Source: Nosocomiicoccus ampullae
Lineage (GTDB): Bacteria > Bacillota > Bacilli > Staphylococcales > Salinicoccaceae
Length of the DNA stretch: 64,000 nucleotides
NCBI RefSeq assembly: GCF_001696685.1
Contig: NZ_MBFG01000003.1
Location: 32,508 to 96,507, forward strand
Reading direction: 5' to 3'
In this document: in pieces, positions 1-8,988 of the stretch
Numbering within the stretch: the stretch's first letter is position 1
Layout of the letters: every line of letters starts with the position of its first letter
Notes under the pieces: model-generated
The model's input: only the letters and a program-made list of their open reading frames with translations
Told to the model about the DNA's origin: nothing
Databases searched by the model: none
Position numbers and translations under genes: made by a program

Positions 1-502
1 TAATGAGTCCTTCATATAAAAATGTAGGAATACCAGCAATGATGACGCCGAGTCCATATGTCGTTGTCATAACGAGTGCGATAAAGAAATCCATAAATGA
101 TTTCGTGTATAAGACTGTATTGTCACCGCGCATCCCTGCGTCTAGTGCTCCGACGATTGACATCGCTCCGATTATAAATATCATCGTTCCAGAGACGAGT
201 CCTTGCGAGATGTTTCCTGCGTTTTTATCGCCTAGCTTAAATTCCAGCCAGTGCCCAATACCGTTTAGTTTGTCTTCTAGCTTTAAGTACTCACCGATCG
301 TCACACCGACGATTAAACTTAACAACGTGACAATAACGTCTGTCGATGAGGAAATCATCTGAATTCCAAGCGCAATAATAACGAGTCCTTGTGCTTTTAA
401 AATTGAATCTTTCACATGTTCGGGGATAAAAGTAAATATTAACCCGAGTGAACCACCGATAATAATGGCGAGCCCGTTGACGAGTGCACCAAGTAATATC
501 AT
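1..502 (-). CDS. DUF554 family membrane protein (3' part cut off by window edge)
   Basis: I read this gene from the minus strand; it starts with ATG at 502 behind an AGGAG at 511-515 and runs off the left edge, so about 167 residues are visible. The protein begins MILLGALVNGLAIIIGGSLG and continues with hydrophobic stretches and the segment VSGTMIFIIGAMSIVGALDA. This is the pattern of the DUF554 (YdfK/YqgA) family of polytopic membrane proteins, whose function is not established. Its ribosome-binding site overlaps the stop codon of thiN, so the two are probably co-transcribed. Confidence 0.8.
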   Translation of the reverse strand, partial: MILLGALVNGLAIIIGGSLGLIFTFIPEHVKDSILKAQGLVIIALGIQMISSSTDVIVTLLSLIVGVTIGEYLKLEDKLNGIGHWLEFKLGDKNAGNISQGLVSGTMIFIIGAMSIVGALDAGMRGDNTVLYTKSFMDFFIALVMTTTYGLGVIIAGIPTFLYEGLI

Positions 503-513
503 ACTTTCATCTC

Positions 514-1119
514 CTAACTTCTGTCGTTTGAATAAATCGCGATTACTGGTTGATTCGTTTCAACCGTCGCAACGTCACTTGCAAATTCATTAGATACTGT
601 TAAGGTACTTCCAATAGACGTAGTGACTTCTCCATCATACTTAAATCCGTCTAATTTTAAAACTGTGTCGTTAAAAATTGGTATAAAAGAAATATATTGA
701 TACCCGAGATGTTTTAGTTCACGACAACCTTCGACTTTAAATATAATATTTAAATCATTGATTAGCCTGACGTCGACATCTTTAAATTTCTCATTTAAAA
801 GTAGCTGAATGTTCATTAACTCATGATCAATACGGTCACCTAATGCACCGTATACGTCGATTTTTTTGTAACCTTTATCGACAAGATCAAATAACGCAAG
901 CTCGCTATCCGTATAATCCTTTTCACTATTGACTGCATGGATTTTAAGTTTTGATTCAATGAAGTCTCGTTCTTTATCATTTACTGAATCGTAATCACCG
1001 TAACAAAATTTCGGTGTAATACCAAGTTTAAGTAACTGATACACTCCGCGGTCGACCCCGACATAATCTCCAGAAATTTTTGGAACGCTCACTTCTCTCA
1101 TCACTACGTTAGCTTTCAT
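514..1119 (-). CDS. thiN: Thiamine pyrophosphokinase
   Basis: The enzyme transfers pyrophosphate from ATP to thiamine, giving thiamine diphosphate, in the cytoplasm. The 201-aa product has the family landmarks in order: VGVDRGVYQLL near residue 20, GDYDS near 41, KDYTDSELAL near 67, and GALGDRIDHELMN near 90, which contains the conserved GxRxDH substrate-binding signature. Length is slightly below the usual 210-215 aa. It starts at an ATG behind GAGG, four bases after rpe. The order rsgA-rpe-thiN is the same as in Bacillus and Staphylococcus and suggests one transcript. Confidence 0.93.
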   Translation of the reverse strand: MKANVVMREVSVPKISGDYVGVDRGVYQLLKLGITPKFCYGDYDSVNDKERDFIESKLKIHAVNSEKDYTDSELALFDLVDKGYKKIDVYGALGDRIDHELMNIQLLLNEKFKDVDVRLINDLNIIFKVEGCRELKHLGYQYISFIPIFNDTVLKLDGFKYDGEVTTSIGSTLTVSNEFASDVATVETNQPVIAIYSNDRS

Positions 1120-1122
1120 ATA

Positions 1123-1767
1123 TTAACCTCTAAGTTTATCAATCGTCTCTTTTGTATTATCTGCTTTAAATAAGTACGATCCACTCACGAGTAAATCTGC
1201 ACCCGCTTCACGGCACACGCGTGCGGTTTCATCGTTCACTCCGCCGTCTACTTCAATTAAATAGTCATAATTTTCCCTCGTACGAATAGAATCGAGTTCT
1301 GCAATCTTTTTAACACCAGATTCGATAAACGACTGCCCACCAAATCCTGGATTCACTGTCATGACGAGAACGAAGTCTACGATGTCTAACAGATACTTAA
1401 CATCTCTCACTGGCGTTTGTGGGTTTAAAACGATGCCTGCTTTCATGTTGTTGTTTTGGATATGCGTGATTAAGCGATGTGCGTGCGGCGTTGCTTCAAT
1501 ATGAAACGATAAATAATCAACACCCATATCGCGAAACTCTTCGACGAACTGCTCTGGATCTTCTGTCATTAAGTGAACGTCTAGTGGAATATTCGTTTTT
1601 TTACTAATCGCTTCACAAACAGGAATACCGTATGAAATATTCGGCACAAATTGTCCATCCATAATATCTAAATGGAAAATATCCGCACCTGCTTCTTCCA
1701 TTCTCTTCATTTCACTTTCTAAATTTAAAAAATCACTCGCTAGTAATGATGGTAATACTTTAACCAT
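1123..1767 (-). CDS. rpe: Ribulose-phosphate 3-epimerase
   Basis: Interconverts ribulose 5-phosphate and xylulose 5-phosphate in the pentose phosphate pathway; a cytosolic metal-dependent TIM barrel. The 214-aa protein is full length and shows PSLLASDFLNLESEM at the start, the metal-binding HLDIMDGQFVPNISYG, VMTVNPGFGGQ and the phosphate-binding EVDGGVN. Its ATG overlaps the rsgA stop codon by one base (TAATG), which points to translational coupling. An AGGAGAG motif precedes the start. Confidence 0.96.
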   Translation of the reverse strand: MVKVLPSLLASDFLNLESEMKRMEEAGADIFHLDIMDGQFVPNISYGIPVCEAISKKTNIPLDVHLMTEDPEQFVEEFRDMGVDYLSFHIEATPHAHRLITHIQNNNMKAGIVLNPQTPVRDVKYLLDIVDFVLVMTVNPGFGGQSFIESGVKKIAELDSIRTRENYDYLIEVDGGVNDETARVCREAGADLLVSGSYLFKADNTKETIDKLRG

Positions 1768-2630
1768 TAATATCTCTCCTTGTAATTCGTCATTTCTTCG
1801 TATATTTGTAAGTAACTGTTGTAGCGACTTTCTTTTATATCACCATTATTCACAGCATCTTTTACGGCGCATTTCGGTTCGTTAATATGGACGCATCCTC
1901 TAAATTTACAGTCGTCTAGAAAAACGTTAAATTCTTTAAAATAAAAACGTAAGTCCTCTTTGTCGATATGTGTAAAATCAATCGTAGAAAATCCTGGAGT
2001 GTCTGCGATCTGACCGTTATTTTTATCGATCAGTTCAACATGACGTGTCGTATGTTTTCCGCGATTTAGCTTTTCACTAATTTCATTTGTTTCTAAGTTT
2101 AAGTTTGGAAGTAACGTATTTAATAACGTACTTTTCCCGACACCCGTTTGTCCAGCAAGGACCGATAAATTATCTGGGAATATATCTTTTAATGATTCAT
2201 TTACCGTGTCTTTTTCTGTAAAGTACACGTCATACATATCATATGTTTCTTTTATTTTTTTGATTAATTCTTCATCGTCATTTAAATCGTTTTTAGTAAC
2301 GATTAAAATTGGCGTAATATGATTAGATTCACTATATGCTAAAAATCGGTCTGTTAAATAAAAACTAAAGTCCGGATTTTTTATGCTCACTGTAATGAGT
2401 AGTTGATCGACGTTAGCAACTTGCGGACGGACTAAACAATTTTTACGTGGATGTATATGAGTAATCGTTCCTTCTTTTACGTTGTCCGCTTCAAAATCGA
2501 CAATATCTCCAACTAACGGACTCTCTTTACGTTTACGGAATATTCCACGCGCTCTCGTTTGATATACTATGCCGTCACTTTTAACGTAATAAAAACCGGC
2601 AAGCGCTTTTACAATTTTACCTGTTTGCAT
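1767..2630 (-). CDS. rsgA: Small ribosomal subunit biogenesis GTPase RsgA
   Basis: RsgA is a circularly permuted GTPase that checks late 30S subunit assembly. I place the start at ATG 2630 (287 aa), because an AGGAGG lies four bases upstream; a longer frame to 2651 has no ribosome-binding site. Visible parts are an N-terminal OB-fold, the permuted G4 motif VTKNDLND, then the P-loop GQTGVGKSTLLN, DTPGF, and a C-terminal zinc knuckle (CKFRGCVHINEPKC). It opens the rsgA-rpe-thiN unit and is cut off from prkC by the P450 gene and its terminator. A TATAAT at 2660-2665 could be its own -10 box. Confidence 0.95.
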   Translation of the reverse strand: MQTGKIVKALAGFYYVKSDGIVYQTRARGIFRKRKESPLVGDIVDFEADNVKEGTITHIHPRKNCLVRPQVANVDQLLITVSIKNPDFSFYLTDRFLAYSESNHITPILIVTKNDLNDDEELIKKIKETYDMYDVYFTEKDTVNESLKDIFPDNLSVLAGQTGVGKSTLLNTLLPNLNLETNEISEKLNRGKHTTRHVELIDKNNGQIADTPGFSTIDFTHIDKEDLRFYFKEFNVFLDDCKFRGCVHINEPKCAVKDAVNNGDIKESRYNSYLQIYEEMTNYKERY

Positions 2631-2659
2631 AATGCCTCCTAAAATTTTCATCTAAATAA

Positions 2660-2665
2660 ATTATA
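2660..2665 (-). promoter_or_regulatory. Possible -10 box for rsgA-rpe-thiN
   Basis: TATAAT on the minus strand, about 30 bases upstream of the rsgA start and downstream of the P450 terminator. No good -35 is seen 16-18 bases away, so the call is weak. Confidence 0.4.
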
Positions 2666-2690
2666 ACAAACGTTTATATTTAAGAAACAT

Positions 2691-2723
2691 AAAAAATCCC
2701 TCTAAACATTTTTGTTTAGAGGG
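2691..2723 (-). terminator. Rho-independent terminator of the P450 gene
   Basis: A perfect 10-bp stem (CCCTCTAAAC / GTTTAGAGGG, arms 2698-2707 and 2714-2723) with a 6-base loop is followed on the minus strand by a run of T at 2691-2697. It begins eight bases after the P450 stop codon. Confidence 0.92.
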
Positions 2724-2730
2724 AAATATA

Positions 2731-3999
2731 TTAGAAACGATCCACTTTTTCTCTAACGTTGTTGATGACCATACCGCTGTTGATGTAACCAGGGATACTG
2801 TTTAAGTCGATTGTTAAGTCTTGCTCTGGAACGTCCCAAGTGATTTCGTTTGCGAAGTATTTCATAGTTTCTTCCATGATGATGATTGTGATCCACTCAC
2901 CTGCACAACGGTGGTTAGTCCAGTAGTCTCCACCACCTTGTGGAATCATATCAAATGGTGATCCGTCCCAGTCTTTAAAGCGCTCTGGAATGAATTTGTT
3001 TGGTTGATCCCATAACTCTTCACTGTGTAGTGTACCGTATACATCGATAACGAGACGTTGGTCTTTAGGAATCGTTACACCTTTATGTTCCACTTCTACT
3101 TTCGTTTTACCAGGTAAGAATGGAACGAATGGGTAGAATCTTCTTACTTCTTGAGCGAACATGTACGGATAATCTTCTACCGTGCTCATTTTACGAATTG
3201 CTTCTGGGTGTTCGTAAAGTGCAAGTACACCGTATGATACGAAACGGTTAATTGCAATTAATGGACGGAACGTGTTCATGAGGTCGATACCTGCAAGACG
3301 TGAATCCATTTGATTACCTTCATAGTCTCTCCAGTGTGCTAACTCATATAATGATGAGCCTTTTGGAGGATTAATTTCACCGTTACGTGTTTTAATGATT
3401 TGATCTTCTAACCAGTCTTCAACACGTTTACGCGCATCTTTAGATGATTTGTAACCTTTGAACGCATTACCGAGACCTTTGAATGAGTCGATCATGATAT
3501 CCATGTCTTCTGCGATTCTTTCGATTTCTTCTTCTGGAGCAGTTACTCCCGCCCAGCGCATACCAATACGTGTTAATAGAACGATAGATTCGTGGTAAAC
3601 GTTAACGTCTCCCATCGCTTCCATACGCGCTGTGTTAGCTTTCCAGTAGTTACGTGTTAATTTACGTACATACTCTAAGTTTCCTTCAGTCATTAATGAC
3701 ATGAATAGCGCTTTTCTGTCGATATGTTGTTTACCAGTTGTCGTGTGGATCGCACCTTTACCGAATAAAGTGTTTACAACACGCTTAGGTAAACCACCTT
3801 CACGTTCGATTTTGTCGTTATCGTAGAATAGTTCTGCCCCTTCTTTTCCACTTAAAACGACGTAGCTTTTACCACCGAGTGCACGTGTTTCAAACACTTC
3901 TGCACCTAGGCGTTCTCTTTGATTTGTAGTATAAAGGTAGCCTTGTTTAAATACTTTTAACGTATTATCTAGACCTTTATCTCTTTTAATTTTTGCCAT
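2731..3999 (-). CDS. oleT: CYP152-family P450, OleT-type fatty acid decarboxylase/peroxygenase
   Basis: CYP152 enzymes use hydrogen peroxide to hydroxylate or decarboxylate free fatty acids; OleT of Jeotgalicoccus turns them into terminal alkenes. The start is ATG 3999, nine bases after GGAGG, which gives 422 aa, the length of OleT. A longer frame to 4047 and an ATG directly abutting the GGAGG are rejected. Counted from this start, I find Phe79, His85 (segment GKGAIHT), Ile170, Arg245 (MNTFRPLIAINRF) and the heme-ligand Cys365 (GGGDYWTNHRCAGEW). His85 is the residue associated with decarboxylation, whereas BSbeta (CYP152A1) has Gln there. No signal peptide or redox-partner domain is present. 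The gene sits alone between prkC and rsgA with its own promoter and terminator. Actual alkene output cannot be read from sequence. Confidence 0.93.
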   Translation of the reverse strand: MAKIKRDKGLDNTLKVFKQGYLYTTNQRERLGAEVFETRALGGKSYVVLSGKEGAELFYDNDKIEREGGLPKRVVNTLFGKGAIHTTTGKQHIDRKALFMSLMTEGNLEYVRKLTRNYWKANTARMEAMGDVNVYHESIVLLTRIGMRWAGVTAPEEEIERIAEDMDIMIDSFKGLGNAFKGYKSSKDARKRVEDWLEDQIIKTRNGEINPPKGSSLYELAHWRDYEGNQMDSRLAGIDLMNTFRPLIAINRFVSYGVLALYEHPEAIRKMSTVEDYPYMFAQEVRRFYPFVPFLPGKTKVEVEHKGVTIPKDQRLVIDVYGTLHSEELWDQPNKFIPERFKDWDGSPFDMIPQGGGDYWTNHRCAGEWITIIIMEETMKYFANEITWDVPEQDLTIDLNSIPGYINSGMVINNVREKVDRF

Positions 4000-4033
4000 T
4001 GTTTTCATCCTCCAAATTGAAGTCTTCCTTTTT

Positions 4034-4063
4034 ATTATAAATAACATTTTTTATAAACGCCAA
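4034..4063 (-). promoter_or_regulatory. Promoter of the P450 gene
   Basis: On the minus strand a TTGGCG (-35, 4058-4063) and a perfect TATAAT (-10, 4034-4039) are separated by 18 bases, about 35 bases upstream of the P450 start and inside the prkC-P450 gap. Confidence 0.65.
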
Positions 4064-4080
4064 TATTTCAATAAATTTAT

Positions 4081-6009
4081 TTAATCATTTTTGATTTTTT
4101 CTTCTAACACTTTTTTACCATCGACTTCGATACGATAACCACCTGATTCACCTTCTTCTAGGACGAGGTTAATCGTGTACGGTGTGTCTTCAAAGATCAC
4201 AAACTCTTCCTCGACGTCATCGATGTTTCGTGTTTTATCTTCGATATAGACTTTTACTTTTTTCGTTCTTTCTTTCTTGTCTTTATCTTTAGAAGTATCC
4301 TCTCCAAATGGAATCGTCACTTTAAATTGATATTCTTTTGCTTCTTTTGGCGCTTTACCTTTAGACACTGTTAAATTAATTGGAGAGCCTGGTAAAAACG
4401 CACCGTAACTTGGGTCTTGAGACACTACGATCCCTTCGCCGTATTCGTCACTATGGATTTCATTCACACTGTTAATTATAAATCCGTTGCCTTCGAGTAC
4501 TTGTTTCGCTTCCTCGAACGGTCTTCCGACGAAGTTCTCTATTTCTATCGGTTCAGGACCTTGAGATACCGTTAACGTAATCGATTCTTCTTTTGGAATA
4601 ATTTTTGTGCCTGGTTTTATCGATTGTTCGATAACTTTATTTTTATCGATTTCACTTGAATATTCCTCTTCGATATTAACAGAATTAAATCCGAGTTCTT
4701 CTAATTTCTTTTTAACGTCATCGATTGATTTTTTCGTAAAGTCTTCCATTTCATATGGTGGTTCACCGTCAGACACATTTAAGTCGATCGTGTCACCTTC
4801 TTTTAAGATAGCACCGGATTTTGGAGACGTATTAATGACGTGATCTTTTTCAATCTTTTCGTTATGTTCACGTGTAATATCACCGATCACGAGGCCTGCT
4901 TCTTCGAATTTTTGAACTGCTTCGTCAACATGCATACCTTGAACGTCTTCGACCGTGACTTCTTTCGGTGTTGATTTTAAGAATAACGCCCCTAGCACAC
5001 TTCCACCGATTAAAAGAAGTAATAAAATAACGATAATCGGCCATATACGACGTTGCTTTTTAGTCTCTTCTTTTGGTGGCTCTGTCTGTTCTGGCTTTTT
5101 GTTCTTAGGTTTTACCGGAACTGGTGCAACAGGTGCTACTTTCACTTTGTCCTTATCGACTTTTTTAGGTTCATTATTCGCTTTATACGCATGTGTCATA
5201 TTTTTGTAGTCAAGTAAATCACGAATTACTTCTGACGCGTCACTATAACGGTCGTTCGGTTCCTTTTCGGTACACTTATAGACGATGTTTTTAAGTCCTA
5301 GTGGTACACCTTCACGCTTATCGTCGATGTTTGGCATTGGTGACTGTATATGTTGAAGCGCTACGGATACTTGAGTTTCAGCTTGGAACGGTAATTCTCC
5401 CGTAATCATTTCGTATAACATGATTCCAAAGCTGTAAAGGTCCGCACGTTCATCCGCATGCTTTCCTTTTGCTTGTTCTGGTGCAATGTACTGAACAGAA
5501 CCCATCACTTGGTTCGTTTCAGTAAGTCTTGTTTCAGATAAAGCTTTCGCGATACCAAAGTCCGTAATTTCTAACTGACCATCTTCATCGATTAAAATAT
5601 TTTGCGGCTTAATATCTCTATGGATAATTCCACGGTTATGCGCGTGTTCGATACCACGAAGCGTCATAAGTGACAGTTCTACGATTTTATCATATGGTAG
5701 CGGCTTATTTTCATCGATATATTGTTTTAAGTTCGGACCTTTAATGTATTCCGTGACAAGTACGTGGTATTCACTCGTATCATCGACGTCGATCACTGTA
5801 ACGATGTTTGGGTGGTTTAATCGTGTTGTGTTTTGTACTTCACGCTGGAAGCGTTGCATCATCTTTTCTTTGTTATACGGATCTGATTTTATCAATTTTA
5901 CGACGACTTCACGGTCTAATATAATATCATCGGCCAAATAAACTGAACTCATCCCACCGCCTAAATATTTTTTAAGGCGATAACGATCTGAAATGATGTT
6001 TCCTTCCAT
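4081..6009 (-). CDS. prkC: Membrane Ser/Thr protein kinase with three PASTA domains
   Basis: PrkC/Stk1 kinases sense muropeptides or lipid II outside the cell and phosphorylate proteins controlling wall metabolism and growth. The 642-aa protein has a cytoplasmic kinase domain (about 10-265) with the catalytic HRDIKPQNIL and DFGIAKA, a basic proline-rich linker, one transmembrane segment around 325-347 (WPIIVILLLLLIGGSVLGAL), and three PASTA repeats beginning near VEDVQGMHVDEA, MEDFTKKSIDDV and IENFVGRPFEEA. A C-terminal extracellular domain of about 90 residues follows, as in the Staphylococcus kinase. prpC lies two bases upstream, the usual kinase-phosphatase pair. Confidence 0.96.
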   Translation of the reverse strand: MEGNIISDRYRLKKYLGGGMSSVYLADDIILDREVVVKLIKSDPYNKEKMMQRFQREVQNTTRLNHPNIVTVIDVDDTSEYHVLVTEYIKGPNLKQYIDENKPLPYDKIVELSLMTLRGIEHAHNRGIIHRDIKPQNILIDEDGQLEITDFGIAKALSETRLTETNQVMGSVQYIAPEQAKGKHADERADLYSFGIMLYEMITGELPFQAETQVSVALQHIQSPMPNIDDKREGVPLGLKNIVYKCTEKEPNDRYSDASEVIRDLLDYKNMTHAYKANNEPKKVDKDKVKVAPVAPVPVKPKNKKPEQTEPPKEETKKQRRIWPIIVILLLLLIGGSVLGALFLKSTPKEVTVEDVQGMHVDEAVQKFEEAGLVIGDITREHNEKIEKDHVINTSPKSGAILKEGDTIDLNVSDGEPPYEMEDFTKKSIDDVKKKLEELGFNSVNIEEEYSSEIDKNKVIEQSIKPGTKIIPKEESITLTVSQGPEPIEIENFVGRPFEEAKQVLEGNGFIINSVNEIHSDEYGEGIVVSQDPSYGAFLPGSPINLTVSKGKAPKEAKEYQFKVTIPFGEDTSKDKDKKERTKKVKVYIEDKTRNIDDVEEEFVIFEDTPYTINLVLEEGESGGYRIEVDGKKVLEEKIKND

Positions 6010-6011
6010 TA

Positions 6012-6740
6012 CTATTCACCCGCCTTTAAGTCGACGACGATAACGCTGATGTTATCTTTCGAGTCATTTTTTTCAGCTTTAGCTACAATTTCATCTGCTT
6101 TACTTTCGTTTTCATATACAATTTTATGAATCGTTTCATCGTCCACGACATCTGTCACGCCGTCACTCGTTAAAACGATATAATCATACAGATGATTTTT
6201 TAAACGGAATAAATCCGGCTGAATGAGTCTTGTTGTACCGAGTGCTTTCGTTACGATATTTTTTTGAGGATGAGATTTTGCTTCTTCTTTTGTAATTTCA
6301 CCTGAACTGACGAGCATATTAACAAACGTATGGTCGTTTGTGATTTGGCGTATTTCTAACTTTTTAAGTGCATACGCTCTAGAATCTCCGACGTTAAATA
6401 CGTAAATCATTTCATCTAAAAATGCTGCTAAAACGAGTGTTGTTCCCATATTTTTAGACTCCGTATTTTCGTTTGAATAGTCATATAACTCGCGGTTCGT
6501 TTGAATAATTAAATCTCTTAAAAAATCTTTGCCGTCGTCTGGTTTAAAGTAGTTCGTCTCTTCGAACGCTTCTTTAATTTTAGAAGCGACAAATTTTGAA
6601 GCGACTTCACCATGCTCATGGCCACCCATACCGTCGGCAATTAACGCGATTTTTTGACCGGTTTTATTTTGAAATACGTAGGCCGTATCTTCGTTTAAAT
6701 TACGGTAACTCCCACAAATACTTTTCTCATAAAATTTCAT
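6012..6740 (-). CDS. prpC: PP2C-type protein phosphatase
   Basis: PrpC/Stp1 removes phosphate from PrkC and its targets. The 242-aa protein has the PPM metal-binding motifs: ALIADGMGGHEHGEVAS, GTTLV, LTSDGVTDVV and the C-terminal DNISVIVVD. The ATG at 6740 follows GAGGACAGCT. It sits directly before prkC. In Staphylococcus and Bacillus rlmN normally lies between rsmB and this gene; here only a 12-base gap is left. Confidence 0.95.
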   Translation of the reverse strand: MKFYEKSICGSYRNLNEDTAYVFQNKTGQKIALIADGMGGHEHGEVASKFVASKIKEAFEETNYFKPDDGKDFLRDLIIQTNRELYDYSNENTESKNMGTTLVLAAFLDEMIYVFNVGDSRAYALKKLEIRQITNDHTFVNMLVSSGEITKEEAKSHPQKNIVTKALGTTRLIQPDLFRLKNHLYDYIVLTSDGVTDVVDDETIHKIVYENESKADEIVAKAEKNDSKDNISVIVVDLKAGE

Positions 6741-6752
6741 AGCTGTCCTCCC

Positions 6753-8045
6753 TCACAGTTTCTTAAATTTAGCGATAAAGAAACCGTCTGTATTCAGTTC
6801 ATGGGGGAGAATTTGACGCATGTTTCCTTTAAATTTAAACGGTGGAATTTCAAATTCGTCAAATTCTATATCCGTCGACTGTTTTTTAAACGTATATGCG
6901 ACGTTTTCATTTTCCATTTGATGCAGTGTACATGTCGAGTAAACGAGTGTACCGCCACGTTTTAAATACTGTTTGACGTGATTTAAAATCGATAGTTGAA
7001 TGTCAACAAGTGTGTTGATATCTTCTTCACGGACGTTGTACTTAATTTCAGGTTTACGTTTTAAAACACCGAGCCCTGAACACGGTGCATCTACGATTAT
7101 TTTATCGTACATCGTATCATAATCGTCTTTCGTTGCATCTTTTAGCATTACATTTAAATTCGTATGTTTTAAACGTTTGCTTTCATTTTTGATTAATGTC
7201 AGTTTATGTTCAAATACGTCTGAAAAATCGACGTGTCCATTCATATTTTCTAGTGCGTGGAATCCTTTCCCGCCAGGCGCACTACATGCATCGAGTATCG
7301 CTTCCTTTCCAGTTGGATCTAATGCATAATTGACACACATCGAACTCGCATCTTGAATACCAAATAATCCATCTTTATAGGCTTTCGTTTCCGTTAGCCC
7401 TCCACCATAAACGATGACTGCATTTTCATGAATAGAGCTTTTCTTAGCAGTCACTCCTTCGTCTTGTAGCTGTTTAATTAGTGCCTCACGCGTCGTTTGT
7501 TTCCTGTTTACACGTACGTACATGTTTGGTCTCTCAAGTAGACTTTTTGCGATATTTTCAGTGTTTTCGACTGAATGATGTTTTAATAGATGTCTGACGA
7601 TCCACTTCGGTAGTGAATACTCGATTGATAGCCTCGTCGCGTCGTTCTTAATATCGCTGATTTTTGGTTTTTCTTCACGTAAGAAACTACGTAAAATACC
7701 GTTAATTTGACGTGAACTCTGTAGTCCACCACGCTCTTTAGCAATTTCAACCGCTTCATTGATCACTGCGTAACTCGGTATTTTATCGAGATATTCTAAT
7801 TGATATAGACTGATGACGAGTAAATCGCGTTGCCAACGTTTTATTTTCGTTTGTATGAGTGGGCGTAAATAATATTCGAGCGTTAATTTCCTCGAAATCG
7901 AACCGTACAAAATCTCTGTGAGTAACGCACGGTCTTTTTGTGATAATTCGTTTTCCTCGATGATTCGATTTAAAACGATATTTGAATACCCACCGTCATG
8001 AATGACGTTTGAATACGCATCGAGTGCTAATTCTCTTACTGTCAT
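6753..8045 (-). CDS. rsmB: 16S rRNA (cytosine-967-C5)-methyltransferase
   Basis: RsmB (Sun) methylates C967 of 16S rRNA using S-adenosylmethionine. The 430-aa protein has an N-terminal NusB-like RNA-binding domain (about 1-130) and a C-terminal methyltransferase domain with the SAM motif DACSAPGGKGFHALENM and the two catalytic-region cysteines in VDAPCSGLGVLKRKPEIK and YSTCTLHQMENE. Its start overlaps the fmt stop by four bases (ATGA), typical of coupled translation. Confidence 0.95.
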   Translation of the reverse strand: MTVRELALDAYSNVIHDGGYSNIVLNRIIEENELSQKDRALLTEILYGSISRKLTLEYYLRPLIQTKIKRWQRDLLVISLYQLEYLDKIPSYAVINEAVEIAKERGGLQSSRQINGILRSFLREEKPKISDIKNDATRLSIEYSLPKWIVRHLLKHHSVENTENIAKSLLERPNMYVRVNRKQTTREALIKQLQDEGVTAKKSSIHENAVIVYGGGLTETKAYKDGLFGIQDASSMCVNYALDPTGKEAILDACSAPGGKGFHALENMNGHVDFSDVFEHKLTLIKNESKRLKHTNLNVMLKDATKDDYDTMYDKIIVDAPCSGLGVLKRKPEIKYNVREEDINTLVDIQLSILNHVKQYLKRGGTLVYSTCTLHQMENENVAYTFKKQSTDIEFDEFEIPPFKFKGNMRQILPHELNTDGFFIAKFKKL

Positions 8046-8980
8046 ACGTCTTCACCGAGCATATCACCAATTAAATGACTATTATTACGAATATATTGAC
8101 CTGCGTTTATACGTTTACCACCTGCAGGTTGGACTTCTGTAATTTCTAAGTCAAAATCATTTGTCGCAACTAAAAATCCGTCTTTCGTTTCTTTTACAAT
8201 CGTCCCTGGCTTTTCTGTCGACTGTTTTTCTGTCAATTTCGATAAATATAACTTCAGTCGTTTACCATTTAACAATGTATAACTTCCCGGGAACGGGTTT
8301 AAACCCCGGATATGGTTAAACACTTCTCTAGACGGACGGTCGAACGTAACGAACTCATCTTCTTTTTCGATGTTTGGACTAAACGTTTTTAATGCGTCGT
8401 CTTGAGGCGTACGTGAATTTGTTTCGTTTAAAATATTTGGTAACTCATTTATCAGTAATTCCGTACCAATTTCACTTAAACGGTCGTGAAGCGTAGCGAC
8501 TGTGTCACTATCTTCGATGACTGTTTCTTGCTGCGCGATGATGTCTCCCGCGTCTAACGCTTTTGCCATATACATTAATGTGACGCCAGTTTTTTCATCG
8601 CCTTCAATTATCGAACGGTGAATCGGTGCGCCCCCTCTATGTCTAGGTAAGAGTGACGCGTGAACGTTAACACACCCGAGTTTTGGTATGTTTAACACGT
8701 CTTCACTTAACAGCTGACCGTATGCGGCTGTAACAATAATATCTGGGTCGTATGATTTTATTTTTTCAATCGATGAAGTACTACCGATAGCCTCCGGTTG
8801 GAATACTTCTATGCCAAGCGTTGCCGCTTCTTTTGCGACTGCAGGAGGCGTTAAAATTTGTTTTCTGCCGACCTTTTTATCGGGCTGAGATACGACGAGA
8901 TCAACTTCGAACGTCTCGTGTAGCGCTCTTAAAATGGGAACAGAGAAATCTGGCGTTCCCATAAAAATTATATTTGCCAT
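8042..8980 (-). CDS. fmt: Methionyl-tRNA formyltransferase
   Basis: Formylates initiator Met-tRNA with 10-formyl-tetrahydrofolate. The 312-aa product shows MGTPDFSVPIL at the N-terminus, the catalytic region CVNVHASLLPRHRGGAPIH (conserved Asn, His), then LDAGDIIAQ, and a C-terminal tRNA-binding domain. def, which often precedes fmt, is not here; priA lies eight bases upstream. Confidence 0.96.
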   Translation of the reverse strand: MANIIFMGTPDFSVPILRALHETFEVDLVVSQPDKKVGRKQILTPPAVAKEAATLGIEVFQPEAIGSTSSIEKIKSYDPDIIVTAAYGQLLSEDVLNIPKLGCVNVHASLLPRHRGGAPIHRSIIEGDEKTGVTLMYMAKALDAGDIIAQQETVIEDSDTVATLHDRLSEIGTELLINELPNILNETNSRTPQDDALKTFSPNIEKEDEFVTFDRPSREVFNHIRGLNPFPGSYTLLNGKRLKLYLSKLTEKQSTEKPGTIVKETKDGFLVATNDFDLEITEVQPAGGKRINAGQYIRNNSHLIGDMLGEDV

Positions 8981-8988
8981 AGTTTCAC

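Noticed and set aside
3-362. Plus-strand open frame of 119 codons at the left edge
   Set aside because: It is the shadow of the minus-strand DUF554 gene, which has the better protein pattern, a ribosome-binding site and operon context.
2731-4047. Longer P450 frame with 16 extra N-terminal residues
   Set aside because: The extension covers the promoter-proximal leader and the GGAGG; the ATG at 3999 gives the exact OleT length.
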